From contig JBNKTC010000020.1 of assembly GCA_050297855.1 (NCBI GenBank), positions 186,001 through 250,000 on the forward strand: 64,000 nucleotides of DNA, read 5' to 3'. Source of the DNA: SZUA-545 sp050297855 (GTDB taxonomy: Bacteria > Campylobacterota > Campylobacteria > Campylobacterales > SZUA-545). Below, piece after piece: positions 36,360 through 44,695 of the stretch. The notes below the pieces were generated by a model. That model saw nothing but the letters and a program-made list of their open reading frames with translations, had not been told where the DNA came from and did no database searches. The stretch's first letter is position 1. Each line of letters begins with the position of its first letter. The position numbers and the translations under genes are program-made.

Positions 36360-37336
36360 AGTTTTTTCCCATCCAGAAGTGTCGCCACCTCTTTTGCATG
36401 ATACGTAATAATAATATCGGCGCCGGCCCGCTTAAAGCTGATCATCGTCTCCATCAGGACGCGCTCGTAGTCGATGATACCTGCCGCGGCCGCTGCTTTG
36501 AGCATGGCGTATTCACCGCTGACGTTGTAGACCGCCATCGGCAGGCTTGTGGCATCTTTGATCTTTCGGATCACGTCCAGGTATGCCAGGGCCGGTTTGA
36601 CCATCAGGATATCGGCACCCTGCATCTCGTCTTCAATACTCTCGGCCACCGCTTCGCGCAGGTTGGCCGGGTTCATCTGGTAACTGCGCCGGTCGCCGAA
36701 CTCCGGCGTCGACTCCGCTACATCGCGGAACGGGCCGTAGTAGGCGCTGGCGAACTTGGTCGAATAGGCCATGACCGGCAGGTTCTCGTAGCCGTTGGCA
36801 TCCAGCACTTCGCGCAGGGTCTCGATCGTCCCGTCCATCATCCCGCTGGGGGCGATCATATCCGCTCCCGCCCCGGCGTGGACGAGGGCCTGCTGCCCCA
36901 GGATCTCCAGCGTCCGGTCGTTATCGACCGTCTCGTGTTGGTGGTCGATGATCCCGCAGTGGCCATGGTCGGTATACTCGCAGAAGCAGAGGTCCGTGAT
37001 GACCATAAGCTCCGGCGCATACGCCTTGACTTTGCGGATCGCCTCGGCGATGATCCCGTGCTCGCACAGCGCATCGCTGCCGATGCTGTCTTTGACCGCA
37101 GGGATCCCGAAGAGGATCACCGATTTGAGACCGTGTGCCTTGACGTCGTCCAGTTCCGCTTCGAGGGTGTCCAGGCTGAGCTGGTACACGCCCGGCATGG
37201 AGGCGACCTCCTCTTTTATCCCCTCTCCTGCTTTGATAAAGAGGGGGTAGATCAGGTCCTCTTTGGAAATCTGGGTTTCGGCGACCATCTCCCGCAGGAC
37301 CGGGTGCAGTCTGGTGCGTCTGAAACGTCTAAACAT
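36356..37336 (-). CDS. hemB: Delta-aminolevulinic acid dehydratase (porphobilinogen synthase)
   Basis: Condenses two aminolevulinate molecules to porphobilinogen for haem, needed here for many cytochromes. 326 residues from the ATG at 37336, which has AGGAGAG nine bases upstream; a longer frame back to 37492 would have no such site and no family match. DLCFCEYTDHGHCG is the zinc-binding triple-Cys form, and the Schiff-base Lys is in MVKPALAYLD. PSGMMDGTIETLRE is the family signature. Confidence 0.95.
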   Translation of the reverse strand: MFRRFRRTRLHPVLREMVAETQISKEDLIYPLFIKAGEGIKEEVASMPGVYQLSLDTLEAELDDVKAHGLKSVILFGIPAVKDSIGSDALCEHGIIAEAIRKVKAYAPELMVITDLCFCEYTDHGHCGIIDHQHETVDNDRTLEILGQQALVHAGAGADMIAPSGMMDGTIETLREVLDANGYENLPVMAYSTKFASAYYGPFRDVAESTPEFGDRRSYQMNPANLREAVAESIEDEMQGADILMVKPALAYLDVIRKIKDATSLPMAVYNVSGEYAMLKAAAAAGIIDYERVLMETMISFKRAGADIIITYHAKEVATLLDGKKL

Positions 37337-37353
37337 CGCTGTCTCTCCTATGG

Positions 37354-37400
37354 CGCAAAAGCAGGTCTCTTTTGCGTGCTGAAATAAGGGAAAGATTTTA
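37354..37400 (-). promoter_or_regulatory. hemB leader hairpin and -10-like box
   Basis: In the gap between divergent hemB and ribA, CGCAAAAG (37354-37361) pairs with CTTTTGCG (37369-37376), loop of seven. On the minus strand a TAAAAT box (37400-37395) lies upstream, so the hairpin would sit in the hemB 5' leader just before its ribosome site. Confidence 0.4.
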
Positions 37401-37436
37401 GCTGAAATAAATAAAAGGTTGGCTAAACTCCCCGCC

Positions 37437-38009
37437 ATGTTAGAAAACGTTGAGATCTCCGAGCAGGCCAATCTTCCCACTAAATACGGCACCTTTCATG
37501 TCAAATGTTTTAAATATGAGGGGAAAGAGCACCTGGCCGTCTATACAAAAAACTTATGCGACAACCCCATTGTGCGGGTTCACAGCGAATGCCTGACGGG
37601 CGACGCGCTGGGAAGCCGGAAATGCGACTGCGGCGAACAGCTGGAGTATGCCCTTGAGACGATCTATGCGAGCGGCTGCGGCATCCTTATCTACCTGCGC
37701 CAGGAGGGCCGCAACATCGGGCTTTTGAACAAGATCAACGCCTACAATCTCCAGGACAAAGGCTTTGACACCGTTGCAGCCAACCACCAGTTGGGCTTTG
37801 CCGCGGACGAGCGCACCTACGAGATGGCGGAGTATATCCTCGACTACTTCAAGATCAGCAGGATCCGCCTGCTGACCAACAACCCCAGCAAACTGGACTC
37901 CTTCGAGAAGATCACGATCACCGAAAGGCTCCCGATCATTATCCAGGCCAACGTCCACAACGAGGGGTACCTCAAGACCAAAAAAGAGAAGAGCGGCCAC
38001 CTGCTGTGA
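37437..38009 (+). CDS. ribA: GTP cyclohydrolase II
   Basis: First step of riboflavin synthesis: opens GTP to the diaminopyrimidine. 190 residues, single-domain form without the RibB half. Zinc Cys are in SECLTGDALGSRKCDCG, and YLRQEGRNIGLLNKINAY and RLLTNNPSKLDSF are GTP-binding and catalytic motifs. I use the ATG at 37437, giving MLENVEISEQANLP; a TTG at 37419 adds six residues and neither has a good ribosome site. The stop overlaps the rsmG start. Confidence 0.93.
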   Translation: MLENVEISEQANLPTKYGTFHVKCFKYEGKEHLAVYTKNLCDNPIVRVHSECLTGDALGSRKCDCGEQLEYALETIYASGCGILIYLRQEGRNIGLLNKINAYNLQDKGFDTVAANHQLGFAADERTYEMAEYILDYFKISRIRLLTNNPSKLDSFEKITITERLPIIIQANVHNEGYLKTKKEKSGHLL

Positions 38010-38578
38010 GACCGGAACGCTTTGCCGACCTGGGGCTGGACCTTCCCGAAACCTTTTTTGAACGGGTCACGGCCTTTGGCAAGATCCTGCTGGAGTGGAA
38101 TGCCATCCACAACCTCAGCGGGGCCACGACCGAAAACGAAGTCGCCGCACAGGTCTACGACAGCATCTATCCGCTAACCTTTCTGGATACGTTCGGCGAT
38201 GTGCTGGATATCGGCAGCGGGGCGGGTTTCCCGGCCATCCCCCTGGCGTGCGCCTGCCCCGATCACGCCTTTACCCTCGTGGAGCCGACAAAAAAACGGG
38301 TCGCGTTTCTCAACTACGTCGCCATCAAACTGGGGCTTAAAAACATCACGATCCACGACAAACGGATCGAGGAGATGGATGCGCACACCTACTCGCTCAT
38401 CACCTCCAAAGCGGTCATGAGTGCGGATCGTCTCTTTGCCCTGACAAAAGGGATGATGGACGATACCTCCGTCATGCTGCTCTATAAGGGACGCAACACC
38501 GAGGACGAGACCGCCACGATCCCGAACCTGAAAATCGTCGATGCCGAGCACAGCCGGTATCTGGTGATCAAAAAATAA
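38006..38578 (+). CDS. rsmG: 16S rRNA (guanine-527-N7) methyltransferase
   Basis: SAM-dependent rRNA methyltransferase, 190 residues, shorter than the usual about 207 but typical of this phylum. SAM motif is VLDIGSGAGFPAIPLA, followed by FTLVEPTKKRVAFLNYVA. LEWNAIHNLSGAT is the GidB N-terminal signature. Start is GTG overlapping the ribA stop. The next gene begins nine bases later. Confidence 0.92.
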   Translation: MRPERFADLGLDLPETFFERVTAFGKILLEWNAIHNLSGATTENEVAAQVYDSIYPLTFLDTFGDVLDIGSGAGFPAIPLACACPDHAFTLVEPTKKRVAFLNYVAIKLGLKNITIHDKRIEEMDAHTYSLITSKAVMSADRLFALTKGMMDDTSVMLLYKGRNTEDETATIPNLKIVDAEHSRYLVIKK

Positions 38579-38587
38579 GGACTACGT

Positions 38588-38830
38588 ATGCTATCTCTGC
38601 CAAAACTGCTTGTTATCGGTCTGGTCATTGCGGCCGTCTATTACATCTTTTTCAGAAAACCGGCACAAAAAACGGACAATACGACAACCGACAGCGGAGC
38701 ATCCAAAAACGATAAAAAACTTGACGACGTCATGGTCGAGTGTGCCAAGTGCGGCACCTTCGTCAGCAGCAAAGAGGCCCTGATCAAAGACGGCCAATAC
38801 TTCTGTTCGAAAGAGTGTGCGGGGCTATGA
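38588..38830 (+). CDS. PP0621-family small membrane protein
   Basis: 80-residue protein with an N-terminal helix (LPKLLVIGLVIAAVYYIFF), a Thr/Ser/Lys linker and a C-terminal four-Cys zinc-ribbon-like part: VECAKCGTF and YFCSKECAG. This is the PP0621 plan, of unknown function. It follows rsmG by nine bases and overlaps the next gene by four. Confidence 0.8.
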   Translation: MLSLPKLLVIGLVIAAVYYIFFRKPAQKTDNTTTDSGASKNDKKLDDVMVECAKCGTFVSSKEALIKDGQYFCSKECAGL

Positions 38831-39204
38831 TCACACTGGGCTTTTTCGAAGCGATCGACGACCACCCCAAGGTTGTCTTCAAACCCAACCTCTCAGGGCT
38901 TGACACGACCCCTGCAGGAAGCATCGTACTCACCACCTACAATACCGCCGATATGACCGCCTACGAGGCTTACGCCCCGGTCCTTGGGATCATCGTCTAC
39001 TCCCTTAAAGAGTTCATCGTCGCAGCCAAATGCGGGGTCAAATACGCCATTGCCGGGTACGGGCTGGCCAAACAGCTTCAAAAAGCGGCCGACAACTACC
39101 TCTACGATACCAAGGTCCTTGCCATCATCGACAACGAAGAGGAGATCGAGCAGGCCGCCATCGACGAGCTCGACGGTGTGATCCGGGCCGAACTGCTCAG
39201 CTAA
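38827..39204 (+). CDS. Conserved hypothetical protein, 125 residues
   Basis: I cannot name this protein. It is soluble, with an alternating pattern FFEAIDDHPKVVFKPNL, a hydrophobic core PVLGIIVYSLKEFIVAAKCGVKYAIAGY split by charged residues, and an acidic end (DNEEEIEQAAIDELDGV). It looks like a small alpha/beta fold. The ATG at 38827 overlaps the zinc-ribbon gene (ATGA), so I reject a longer frame from 38740. Cotranscribed with ribA and rsmG. Confidence 0.8.
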   Translation: MITLGFFEAIDDHPKVVFKPNLSGLDTTPAGSIVLTTYNTADMTAYEAYAPVLGIIVYSLKEFIVAAKCGVKYAIAGYGLAKQLQKAADNYLYDTKVLAIIDNEEEIEQAAIDELDGVIRAELLS

Positions 39205-39228
39205 GGCTCTCGCCCCCTCTTATATCGG

Positions 39229-39252
39229 GCCGCCCGGAAAACAGGCGGCTTT
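39229..39252 (+). terminator. Terminator-like hairpin after the ribA-rsmG operon
   Basis: GCCGCC (39229-39234) pairs with GGCGGC (39244-39249) around CGGAAAACA, followed by only three T. It lies 25 bases after the 125-residue gene. Confidence 0.55.
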
Positions 39253-39295
39253 AAAAAAGTCTATTTTCCCTGCCGCAACCGACACCGTTTTGTGA

Positions 39296-39312
39296 TACTA
39301 TTTTCGCGAAAA
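39296..39312 (+). promoter_or_regulatory. Extended -10 promoter with CGCGAAAA start region
   Basis: TG-A-TACTAT (ending 39301) forms an extended -10 box, directly followed by TTTTCGCGAAAA, a 12-base palindrome. The gene at 39332 begins about 25 bases further on. The thrC and alaS promoters have the same downstream sequence. Confidence 0.45.
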
Positions 39313-39331
39313 TCTATCACAAGGCAAACCC

Positions 39332-39586
39332 ATGATCATCAAGATCATATTCTCCGACAATACGCCGCTCTTTGTCCAAAGCGCCAACAGTGCCGTGGTA
39401 AAAGCCCTTAAAAAAACACGGGATGATGACGAGGCCAACTCGATCCTGGCACGTTTTCAGGGGGATTACGAAGTCGCGGACGACTCGGGAGAAGCGCGAA
39501 GCGCCGCCTCCGTCGACCTGCGTAAAAAGAAGATCTCAGGCCAGAAAGAGCGATCCAAAGAGTTTGGCCGGAAATACCGGGATTAA
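39332..39586 (+). CDS. Small hypothetical protein, 84 residues
   Basis: I do not recognise it. The N-terminal 50 residues (MIIKIIFSDNTPLFVQSANS) look like a small alpha/beta domain; the C-terminal third is strongly basic and charged (LRKKKISGQKERSKEFGRKY), suggesting contact with nucleic acid or ribosome. It has its own promoter-like box. Its stop and that of the convergent kinase gene share the four bases TTAA. Confidence 0.7.
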   Translation: MIIKIIFSDNTPLFVQSANSAVVKALKKTRDDDEANSILARFQGDYEVADDSGEARSAASVDLRKKKISGQKERSKEFGRKYRD

Positions 39587-41124
39587 CAGAGCGGCAGCCT
39601 GATCGTAAACAGCGCCCCGCCGTTTTCGTTGGATGCGGAGAGGCTCCCCTTCATCCGCTCGATGATCGTCCGGGAGATGTTCAGGCCGATCCCCGTCCCC
39701 TTCTCCCCTTTGCTGGTGGCATAGGCGTCAAAAAGAGACGCCAGCATATCCTCGCGGATACCGCCCGCCCAGTCCTGCAGTGTCACGACGATCTCTTCTC
39801 CCTCCTGGGCGATGGTGATCCGGATCTTCCGCTCCCTGCACGTTTCACACTCAAGGTAGGCGTCCCGGGCATTGGAGAGGATGTTCAAGATCACGTGTTT
39901 AAACTCGTTTTCATACCCGCTTACCCTGTCCGTTGGCACAGCTTCGGCCATCACATCCACCTCGATCTCCCTGCTCTGGAAAAGGCCGGCAAGCAGCGTG
40001 ACCGTCTCGCGGACCGCATCGCCGACCCCAAACTCCTTCTGCTTCCTGGAAGGCAGGAGGAAGGTCCGGAAACCGTCGACGGTCTGGGTCATAAACTCGA
40101 TCTGCTGGCGCGCCTTCTCCTTGTAACCCCGTAGGTAGTTTTGATCCAGCTCCTTGTGTTCGTAGGCATCGCAGATATCCTCCAGCAGCACGGCCATCCC
40201 GTTAAGGGGCTGTTTCCACTGGTGGGCGATGATCCCGATCATCTCGCCCATCAGGGCCATCTTCGCCTGCTGCGCGATCAGCTTCTCCTGTTCGAGACGC
40301 TTATCGATCTCTTCGGTGACCCGCTGCTCCAGTTCGCTGTTGAGCCGTGCCAACGCCAGCTCGGTCTCTTTTTTCTCCGTGATATCCATGGTCAGCCCGA
40401 TAAACTTGAGGGGGACCCCCTCGTCGTTTTTCTCGTAGACCTTCCCGTAATTGGCCAGCCACATCCATGCACCCGCTTTGGTCTTAAAACGGAACTCCGC
40501 GTGGTAGTTCTCCGTCTCTCCCTCCAAGTGGCGGCTGATCGCTTCAAACGCCGCTTCCAGGTCTTCGGGATGGATAAAATTTCTCAGGGCATCAAAGGTC
40601 GTGGGGACCTCCCCCGGTTCGTAACCCGCCTTTTTGTAAATACGGTCGGGCTGGGAGATCTCGCCGGTAACAAAGTTGTTCACCCAGATCTCGAACCCCG
40701 TTGCCTCCAGGGCCAGGGCATGCCGTTCACGGCTCTCGCGCAGCTCCAGCTCCGCCTGCTTTTTTTCGTGGATGTCGCGCAGTACGGTATAGATGATCTC
40801 TTTTCCGTCGAGGGTGATACTCGTCAGCATCACCTCGATCCATATCTCCGAACCGTCGGCTTTGAGGTGGAGCCACTCGAAGCGGTTGTTCCCCTGCTCC
40901 CTCGCGATGGCCATCATCGTATCGGCTTTGGTACCCGACGGTTCTCCGTCGGGTTGGAAAGGTGGGGATATCTGGGAGGGGTGCAGTTGGAGCAGTTCAC
41001 TGCGGTCACGGTAGCCCAGCATCGCCACGGCGGCATCGTTGCAGTCGATGAAACGACCCGCTTCGATCAGAAGCATGCCGTCGATGCTTTTGTTAAAAAG
41101 TTCCATATGAAGTCTGGATTTCAT
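39583..41124 (-). CDS. Cytoplasmic PAS-domain histidine kinase
   Basis: 513 residues with no membrane helix. PAS 1 (about 5-120), PAS 2 with PAC ending FIGLTMDITEKK (130-250), a coiled coil (255-290), then H-box IIAHQWKQPLNGMA with His301, N-box ILSNARDAYLE, G boxes DWAGGIRED and GTGIGLNISR. It resembles the C-terminal half of the 1085-residue kinase, so they are paralogues. No response regulator is next to it. Probably senses a cytoplasmic redox or energy signal, by PAS analogy only. Confidence 0.85.
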   Translation of the reverse strand: MKSRLHMELFNKSIDGMLLIEAGRFIDCNDAAVAMLGYRDRSELLQLHPSQISPPFQPDGEPSGTKADTMMAIAREQGNNRFEWLHLKADGSEIWIEVMLTSITLDGKEIIYTVLRDIHEKKQAELELRESRERHALALEATGFEIWVNNFVTGEISQPDRIYKKAGYEPGEVPTTFDALRNFIHPEDLEAAFEAISRHLEGETENYHAEFRFKTKAGAWMWLANYGKVYEKNDEGVPLKFIGLTMDITEKKETELALARLNSELEQRVTEEIDKRLEQEKLIAQQAKMALMGEMIGIIAHQWKQPLNGMAVLLEDICDAYEHKELDQNYLRGYKEKARQQIEFMTQTVDGFRTFLLPSRKQKEFGVGDAVRETVTLLAGLFQSREIEVDVMAEAVPTDRVSGYENEFKHVILNILSNARDAYLECETCRERKIRITIAQEGEEIVVTLQDWAGGIREDMLASLFDAYATSKGEKGTGIGLNISRTIIERMKGSLSASNENGGALFTIRLPLC

Positions 41125-41200
41125 TTTTTATTCCGCGACCTTATCCGTTTATTTACGAATCATTCTACAGGAATATTTAAAAGTTTCCCCCCGTGGGGAT

Positions 41201-41232
41201 AAAAAAAGGAGGCTGTTGACCTTGCGGCCACC
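41201..41232 (-). terminator. Terminator of the alr-nudix operon
   Basis: On the minus strand GGTGGC (41232-41227) pairs with GCCTCC (41213-41208) with one T-T mismatch, followed by seven T (41207-41201). It begins seven bases past the nudix stop. Confidence 0.65.
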
Positions 41233-41238
41233 GGGATG

Positions 41239-41652
41239 TTACCCTGCGAAAACGTTCACGTAATCCCGGATGATCCGTTCATGGTCGAAGACCAGCTTCT
41301 CCAGGGGGATATCTTCGAGCTTGTAGATCTTGGCCGTTTTGGCGTCGTCTGCCCCCATCGGCTCGCCGCTGGCCTGGCAGATATAGACACAACTGACCGT
41401 ATGGAAACGGCTGTCGCGTGCGGGGTCGGAGTAGACGCCCAGCAGCCGGACGGGGACCACGTCGAGCGTCGTCTCCTCTTTCATCTCGCGCACGCAGGCG
41501 TCTTCGACCTTTTCGCCGATCTCCACGAAACCGCCGGGCAACGCCAGGCCGTGGGGCTCGTTTTTCCGCTCGATGAGGACGATCCCCTGGAAATGGCCGT
41601 CGTTATAGACTTCGATAATCCCGTCGGTGGCGACATAGGGTGTTTTGATCAT
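41239..41652 (-). CDS. NUDIX hydrolase
   Basis: 137-residue pyrophosphohydrolase. The Nudix box reads GGFVEIGEKVEDACVREMKE then ETTLDV, with all metal-binding Glu present. The N-terminal PYVATDGIIEVYNDG and the downstream GVYSDPARD resemble ADP-ribose or nucleotide-sugar type Nudix enzymes, but substrate cannot be told. It overlaps alr by four bases and ends at a good terminator. Confidence 0.88.
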   Translation of the reverse strand: MIKTPYVATDGIIEVYNDGHFQGIVLIERKNEPHGLALPGGFVEIGEKVEDACVREMKEETTLDVVPVRLLGVYSDPARDSRFHTVSCVYICQASGEPMGADDAKTAKIYKLEDIPLEKLVFDHERIIRDYVNVFAG

Positions 41653-42671
41653 ACGATTTTCCTTTTGATCCGTGGCGAAAGTTTGACGAGTACGTCGTAG
41701 GTGATCGTACCGAAACGGCGGGCCCAGTGGCGTGCATCGCCGACGACCTTGCAGCGCGGCTGTTCACTCTCCAGGCTCAGGTTGTCCATGGAGATCTTCC
41801 CCACGACGGGCGTCCCGTCCTCCAGAGCGAAGGTGCCCTTCCCGTCGTAACGGAAGAGTCCGTCGGCATAGCCCAGGTCGTAGGTGGAGACGATCCCGTC
41901 GCGGGCCATCTCCCCGGCTCCTCCGTATCCCACACGCTGTCCCTGATGGAGCTTCCTGGATGCGATCCGGTCGCCCCAGAGGCTCAAAACGGGCTTCAGC
42001 TCCGGCATCGCGAACAGCTCCCCGAACTCATGGTAGCCGTACGCCGCGATCCCGACACGCACCCGGTCGAATACGGCATCTTCCTTAAACCGCAGCAGGG
42101 ACGGGGAGTTGGCGAAGTGGAAAAGGGGACGTTCAAATCCCAGCGCTTTGCAGAGCGTTTCCGCCTCGGCCTTGAGGGCCTCGAAGTTTTTCAGCTGCCA
42201 GAAGAGTTCGCTGCTGAGTTCGTCCCCGCTGCGCGCATGGGAGAATATCCCTTCAAGTTTCAGCTCCCCCTCTTTGACCAGCACAAGCGCGTTTTTCAGC
42301 TCTTTGGGATCGACACCGTTTCGGTGCATCCCCGTGTCGACCTTGAGGTGTACGGCGGTGCCTGCGGGGGTTCTCCTGATCTCTTCCATGCTGTTGACGG
42401 CGATATGTATGGATGCCTCGGGGGCCGTTTCGGGGATCTCGGCCAGGACCAGGACCGACTCAAACTGCCCCGCAAGCGTCTGTGCTTCGGCCACCGTCCG
42501 GACAACCGCATGGCGGATACCGTTTTCCGCAGCCAGCCCCGCCATCTCCTTCAGCCCGTGGCCGTAGGCGTTGTCTTTAAGGACGATCGCGATCTTCTCG
42601 ACGGGGGTGAAGGTCTTGATCTGGTCGATATTGTGGGCGAATGCGCCGGCGTCAAGCTGAATCTGTGACAT
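41649..42671 (-). CDS. alr: Alanine racemase
   Basis: PLP enzyme that makes D-alanine for peptidoglycan, 340 residues. The PLP Lys is in LKDNAYGHGL, with substrate-side VDTGMHRNG, and the catalytic Tyr in RVGYGGAGEM of the C-terminal barrel; VSTYDLGYADG is also typical. Shorter than the enteric enzyme (about 360), as usual for this phylum. It faces away from thrC across a 150-base gap. Confidence 0.92.
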   Translation of the reverse strand: MSQIQLDAGAFAHNIDQIKTFTPVEKIAIVLKDNAYGHGLKEMAGLAAENGIRHAVVRTVAEAQTLAGQFESVLVLAEIPETAPEASIHIAVNSMEEIRRTPAGTAVHLKVDTGMHRNGVDPKELKNALVLVKEGELKLEGIFSHARSGDELSSELFWQLKNFEALKAEAETLCKALGFERPLFHFANSPSLLRFKEDAVFDRVRVGIAAYGYHEFGELFAMPELKPVLSLWGDRIASRKLHQGQRVGYGGAGEMARDGIVSTYDLGYADGLFRYDGKGTFALEDGTPVVGKISMDNLSLESEQPRCKVVGDARHWARRFGTITYDVLVKLSPRIKRKIV

Positions 42672-42762
42672 GGGTGTGCGGTATCCGTTACGTTTTATTT
42701 TTGCCGGATTTTACCATAGGCCACCTCTAAAAACCGCATACGCGCCTTTTTGTATTATTTGG

Positions 42763-42801
42763 TATAATTCGCGAAAAACTAGAACCAGTCCTTAAAAGGA
42801 C
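42763..42801 (+). promoter_or_regulatory. thrC promoter and leader hairpin
   Basis: TATAAT at 42763-42768 is followed by TCGCGAAAAA, as at alaS and at 39296. In the leader, GTCCTT and AAGGAC (42788-42801) form a 6-bp stem with a 2-base loop, too tight to be fully paired, 22 bases before the ATG. Confidence 0.6.
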
Positions 42802-42822
42802 GCTTACTAAAGGCAGATCATA

Positions 42823-44292
42823 ATGGCGTTTATCGAAACACGTGGTAACGACGGTGCCAAACCCCAAAAAGTAAATTTCAGCGAAGCGATCCTGAGCCCC
42901 AGTGCCAGTTTCGGCGGGCTTTACGTCCCAGAGACCTTCCCGGCTTTCGACGGCGGCTTTATCGCCGAGTACAAAGAGAAGAGCTACAAAGAGCTGGCCA
43001 AAGCGGTCCTGAAACTCTATCAAATCGATATCGACGACGCATCCATCGACGAGGCGCTGACCCGCTACGATGCCTTCGACGACCCCAAAGACCCGGTCCC
43101 CCTCGCACAGATCGAGGACAACCTCCACGTCTGCGAACTGTGGCACGGCCCGACCCGCGCCTTTAAAGACATGGCACTGCAGCCCTTCGGTACCCTGCTC
43201 TCCAAACTGGCGGGACAGAAGAAAGAGAACTACCTGATCCTGGCCGCCACCAGCGGCGACACGGGCCCGGCGGCCCTCTCCACGTTTGAAGAGAAGCCCT
43301 ACATCAAAGTCGCCTGCCTCTACCCCGAAGGCGGCACCAGCGACGTCCAGCGCCTGCAGATGGTGACGATGAAAGGAAAAAACCTCAAGGTCATCGGCAT
43401 CAACGGCAACTTCGACGACGCCCAGAACGCCCTGAAATCCCTGCTGGCTTCCGACGAGTTCAAAGCGACCCTGGCGGAAAAGGACATCAAACTGAGCGCA
43501 GCCAACTCGGTCAACTTCGGACGGATCATCTTCCAGATCATCTACCACGTCCATAGCTACCTGAGACTGCTCAGAGCGGGCAAGATCACCGAGGGCGAAA
43601 AGATCAACCTGGTCATCCCGTCGGGCAACTTCGGAAACGCCCTGGGCGCCTACTACGCCAAAAAGATGGGGATTCCCGTCAACAAGATCCTGATCGCCTC
43701 CAACGAAAACAACGTCCTGACCGAACTGATCAACGAAGGCAGATACGACCTCCGTGGCAAACACCTGGTCAACACGACCTCCCCGGCGATGGATATCCTC
43801 AAATCCTCCAACGTCGAACGGGTCCTCTACGACCTCTTCGGAGCGGCACGGACCAAAGAGCTGATGGAAAACCTGGAAAAAACAAACCACTACGAGCTCA
43901 CAGCCGACGAACTGGCGACAGTGAAGGAAATCTTCGGCGCCACCTACAGCAGCGACGAAGAGGTGAGCCAAGTGATCAACAAGTACGCCGCCAAAGGGTA
44001 CATCATGGACACCCACACGGCCACTTGCCTCAAATCCTACGACGAGCTGGCGGACAAATCCGAGCAGACCGTCATCTACTCAACAGCCGAATGGAGCAAG
44101 TTCTCCCCCGTCGTCTACCAGGCAGTCCACGGCGGCGAAAAACTCCACGACAAAGAGGCCCTGGAGCACATCGCCGAGCAGTTCAAGATCGCCATCCCGG
44201 ACAGTGTCAAAGCGCTGTTTAGCCAGGAGATCGTGCATAACACGGTGATCGATAAAGAGAAGATCGCCGACGAGATCGTCAAGTTTTTATAA
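42823..44292 (+). CDS. thrC: Threonine synthase
   Basis: PLP enzyme that converts phosphohomoserine to threonine. 489 residues, the long bacterial/yeast form. N-terminal GGLYVPETFPAF, PLP Lys in GPTRAFKDMALQ, phosphate-binding ATSGDTGPAALS and IPSGNFGNALGAYYA are canonical. Start ATG at 42823 with AAAGGCAG upstream. It ends at a good hairpin at the edge of the AT-rich island. Confidence 0.95.
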   Translation: MAFIETRGNDGAKPQKVNFSEAILSPSASFGGLYVPETFPAFDGGFIAEYKEKSYKELAKAVLKLYQIDIDDASIDEALTRYDAFDDPKDPVPLAQIEDNLHVCELWHGPTRAFKDMALQPFGTLLSKLAGQKKENYLILAATSGDTGPAALSTFEEKPYIKVACLYPEGGTSDVQRLQMVTMKGKNLKVIGINGNFDDAQNALKSLLASDEFKATLAEKDIKLSAANSVNFGRIIFQIIYHVHSYLRLLRAGKITEGEKINLVIPSGNFGNALGAYYAKKMGIPVNKILIASNENNVLTELINEGRYDLRGKHLVNTTSPAMDILKSSNVERVLYDLFGAARTKELMENLEKTNHYELTADELATVKEIFGATYSSDEEVSQVINKYAAKGYIMDTHTATCLKSYDELADKSEQTVIYSTAEWSKFSPVVYQAVHGGEKLHDKEALEHIAEQFKIAIPDSVKALFSQEIVHNTVIDKEKIADEIVKFL

Positions 44293-44307
44293 CCTCTAAC
44301 AACCTTT

Positions 44308-44333
44308 CCGGGAGTTACTCTCCCGGTTTCTCT
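44308..44333 (+). terminator. thrC terminator
   Basis: CCGGGAG (44308-44314) pairs perfectly with CTCCCGG (44320-44326), loop TTACT, tail TTTCTCTC. It lies 16 bases after the thrC stop and marks the boundary to the AT-rich region. Confidence 0.7.
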
Positions 44334-44340
44334 CAATAGA

Positions 44341-44690
44341 ACTTTTTCTAAATATTGTTAATAACAAATACTTTGCATTTTAATAAATTCATCTCCAACA
44401 TCGTTGTCTATCATATTATCAATATTATTAACAACAAAATACTTCTTTATTAAAATATTAACCACTAGCACTTTTGTGTAAAAGATTCTAGAAATTATTA
44501 ATAACAAATTACTTTGCTTATTACAAATTCACATCTAACATCGTTGTCTGTCATATTATCAATATTATTAACAACAAAATACTTCTTTATTAAAATATTA
44601 ACCACTAGCACTTTTGTATTCTAAAAAAAACTATTTATTGACAACAAAATACTTTGATGATAATATTTCTTAAAATATTAACTAGAAGGC
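44341..44690. repeat. Five-unit 70-bp tandem array upstream of fic
   Basis: Aligning the sequence in rows of exactly 70 gives five units: 44341-44410, 44411-44480, 44481-44550, 44551-44620, 44621-44690. Units 2 and 4 are identical over 67 bases, and units 1 and 3 are close variants, so a 140-bp pair was duplicated. Every unit holds the core TTATTAACAACAAAATACTT or a near copy, starting at 44355, 44425, 44495, 44565 and 44635. Some cores are small palindromes (TTGTTA-A-TAACAA). The last unit is the fic promoter itself: its TTGACA and TAATAT align with TTAACA and TAAAAT in the earlier units. The whole stretch is AT-rich and has no coding frame. Confidence 0.88.
44638..44666 (+). promoter_or_regulatory. 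fic promoter
   Basis: A consensus -35 TTGACA (44638-44643) and TAATAT (44661-44666) are 17 bases apart. The start site would be about 25 bases before the fic ATG. It lies inside the last unit of the tandem array. Confidence 0.65.
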
Positions 44691-44695
44691 AGGCT

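Noticed and set aside
37337..37492. 52-residue N-terminal extension of hemB
   Set aside because: It overlaps the divergent ribA start, has no family match, and a good ribosome site serves the ATG at 37336.
44341..44690. Regular repeats that could suggest a CRISPR array
   Set aside because: Units are contiguous 70-mers that resemble each other over their whole length, with no unique spacers and no cas genes nearby.
44654..44695. 14-residue extension of Fic from ATG 44654
   Set aside because: That codon lies in the promoter between the -35 and -10 boxes; the ATG at 44696 has a ribosome site.
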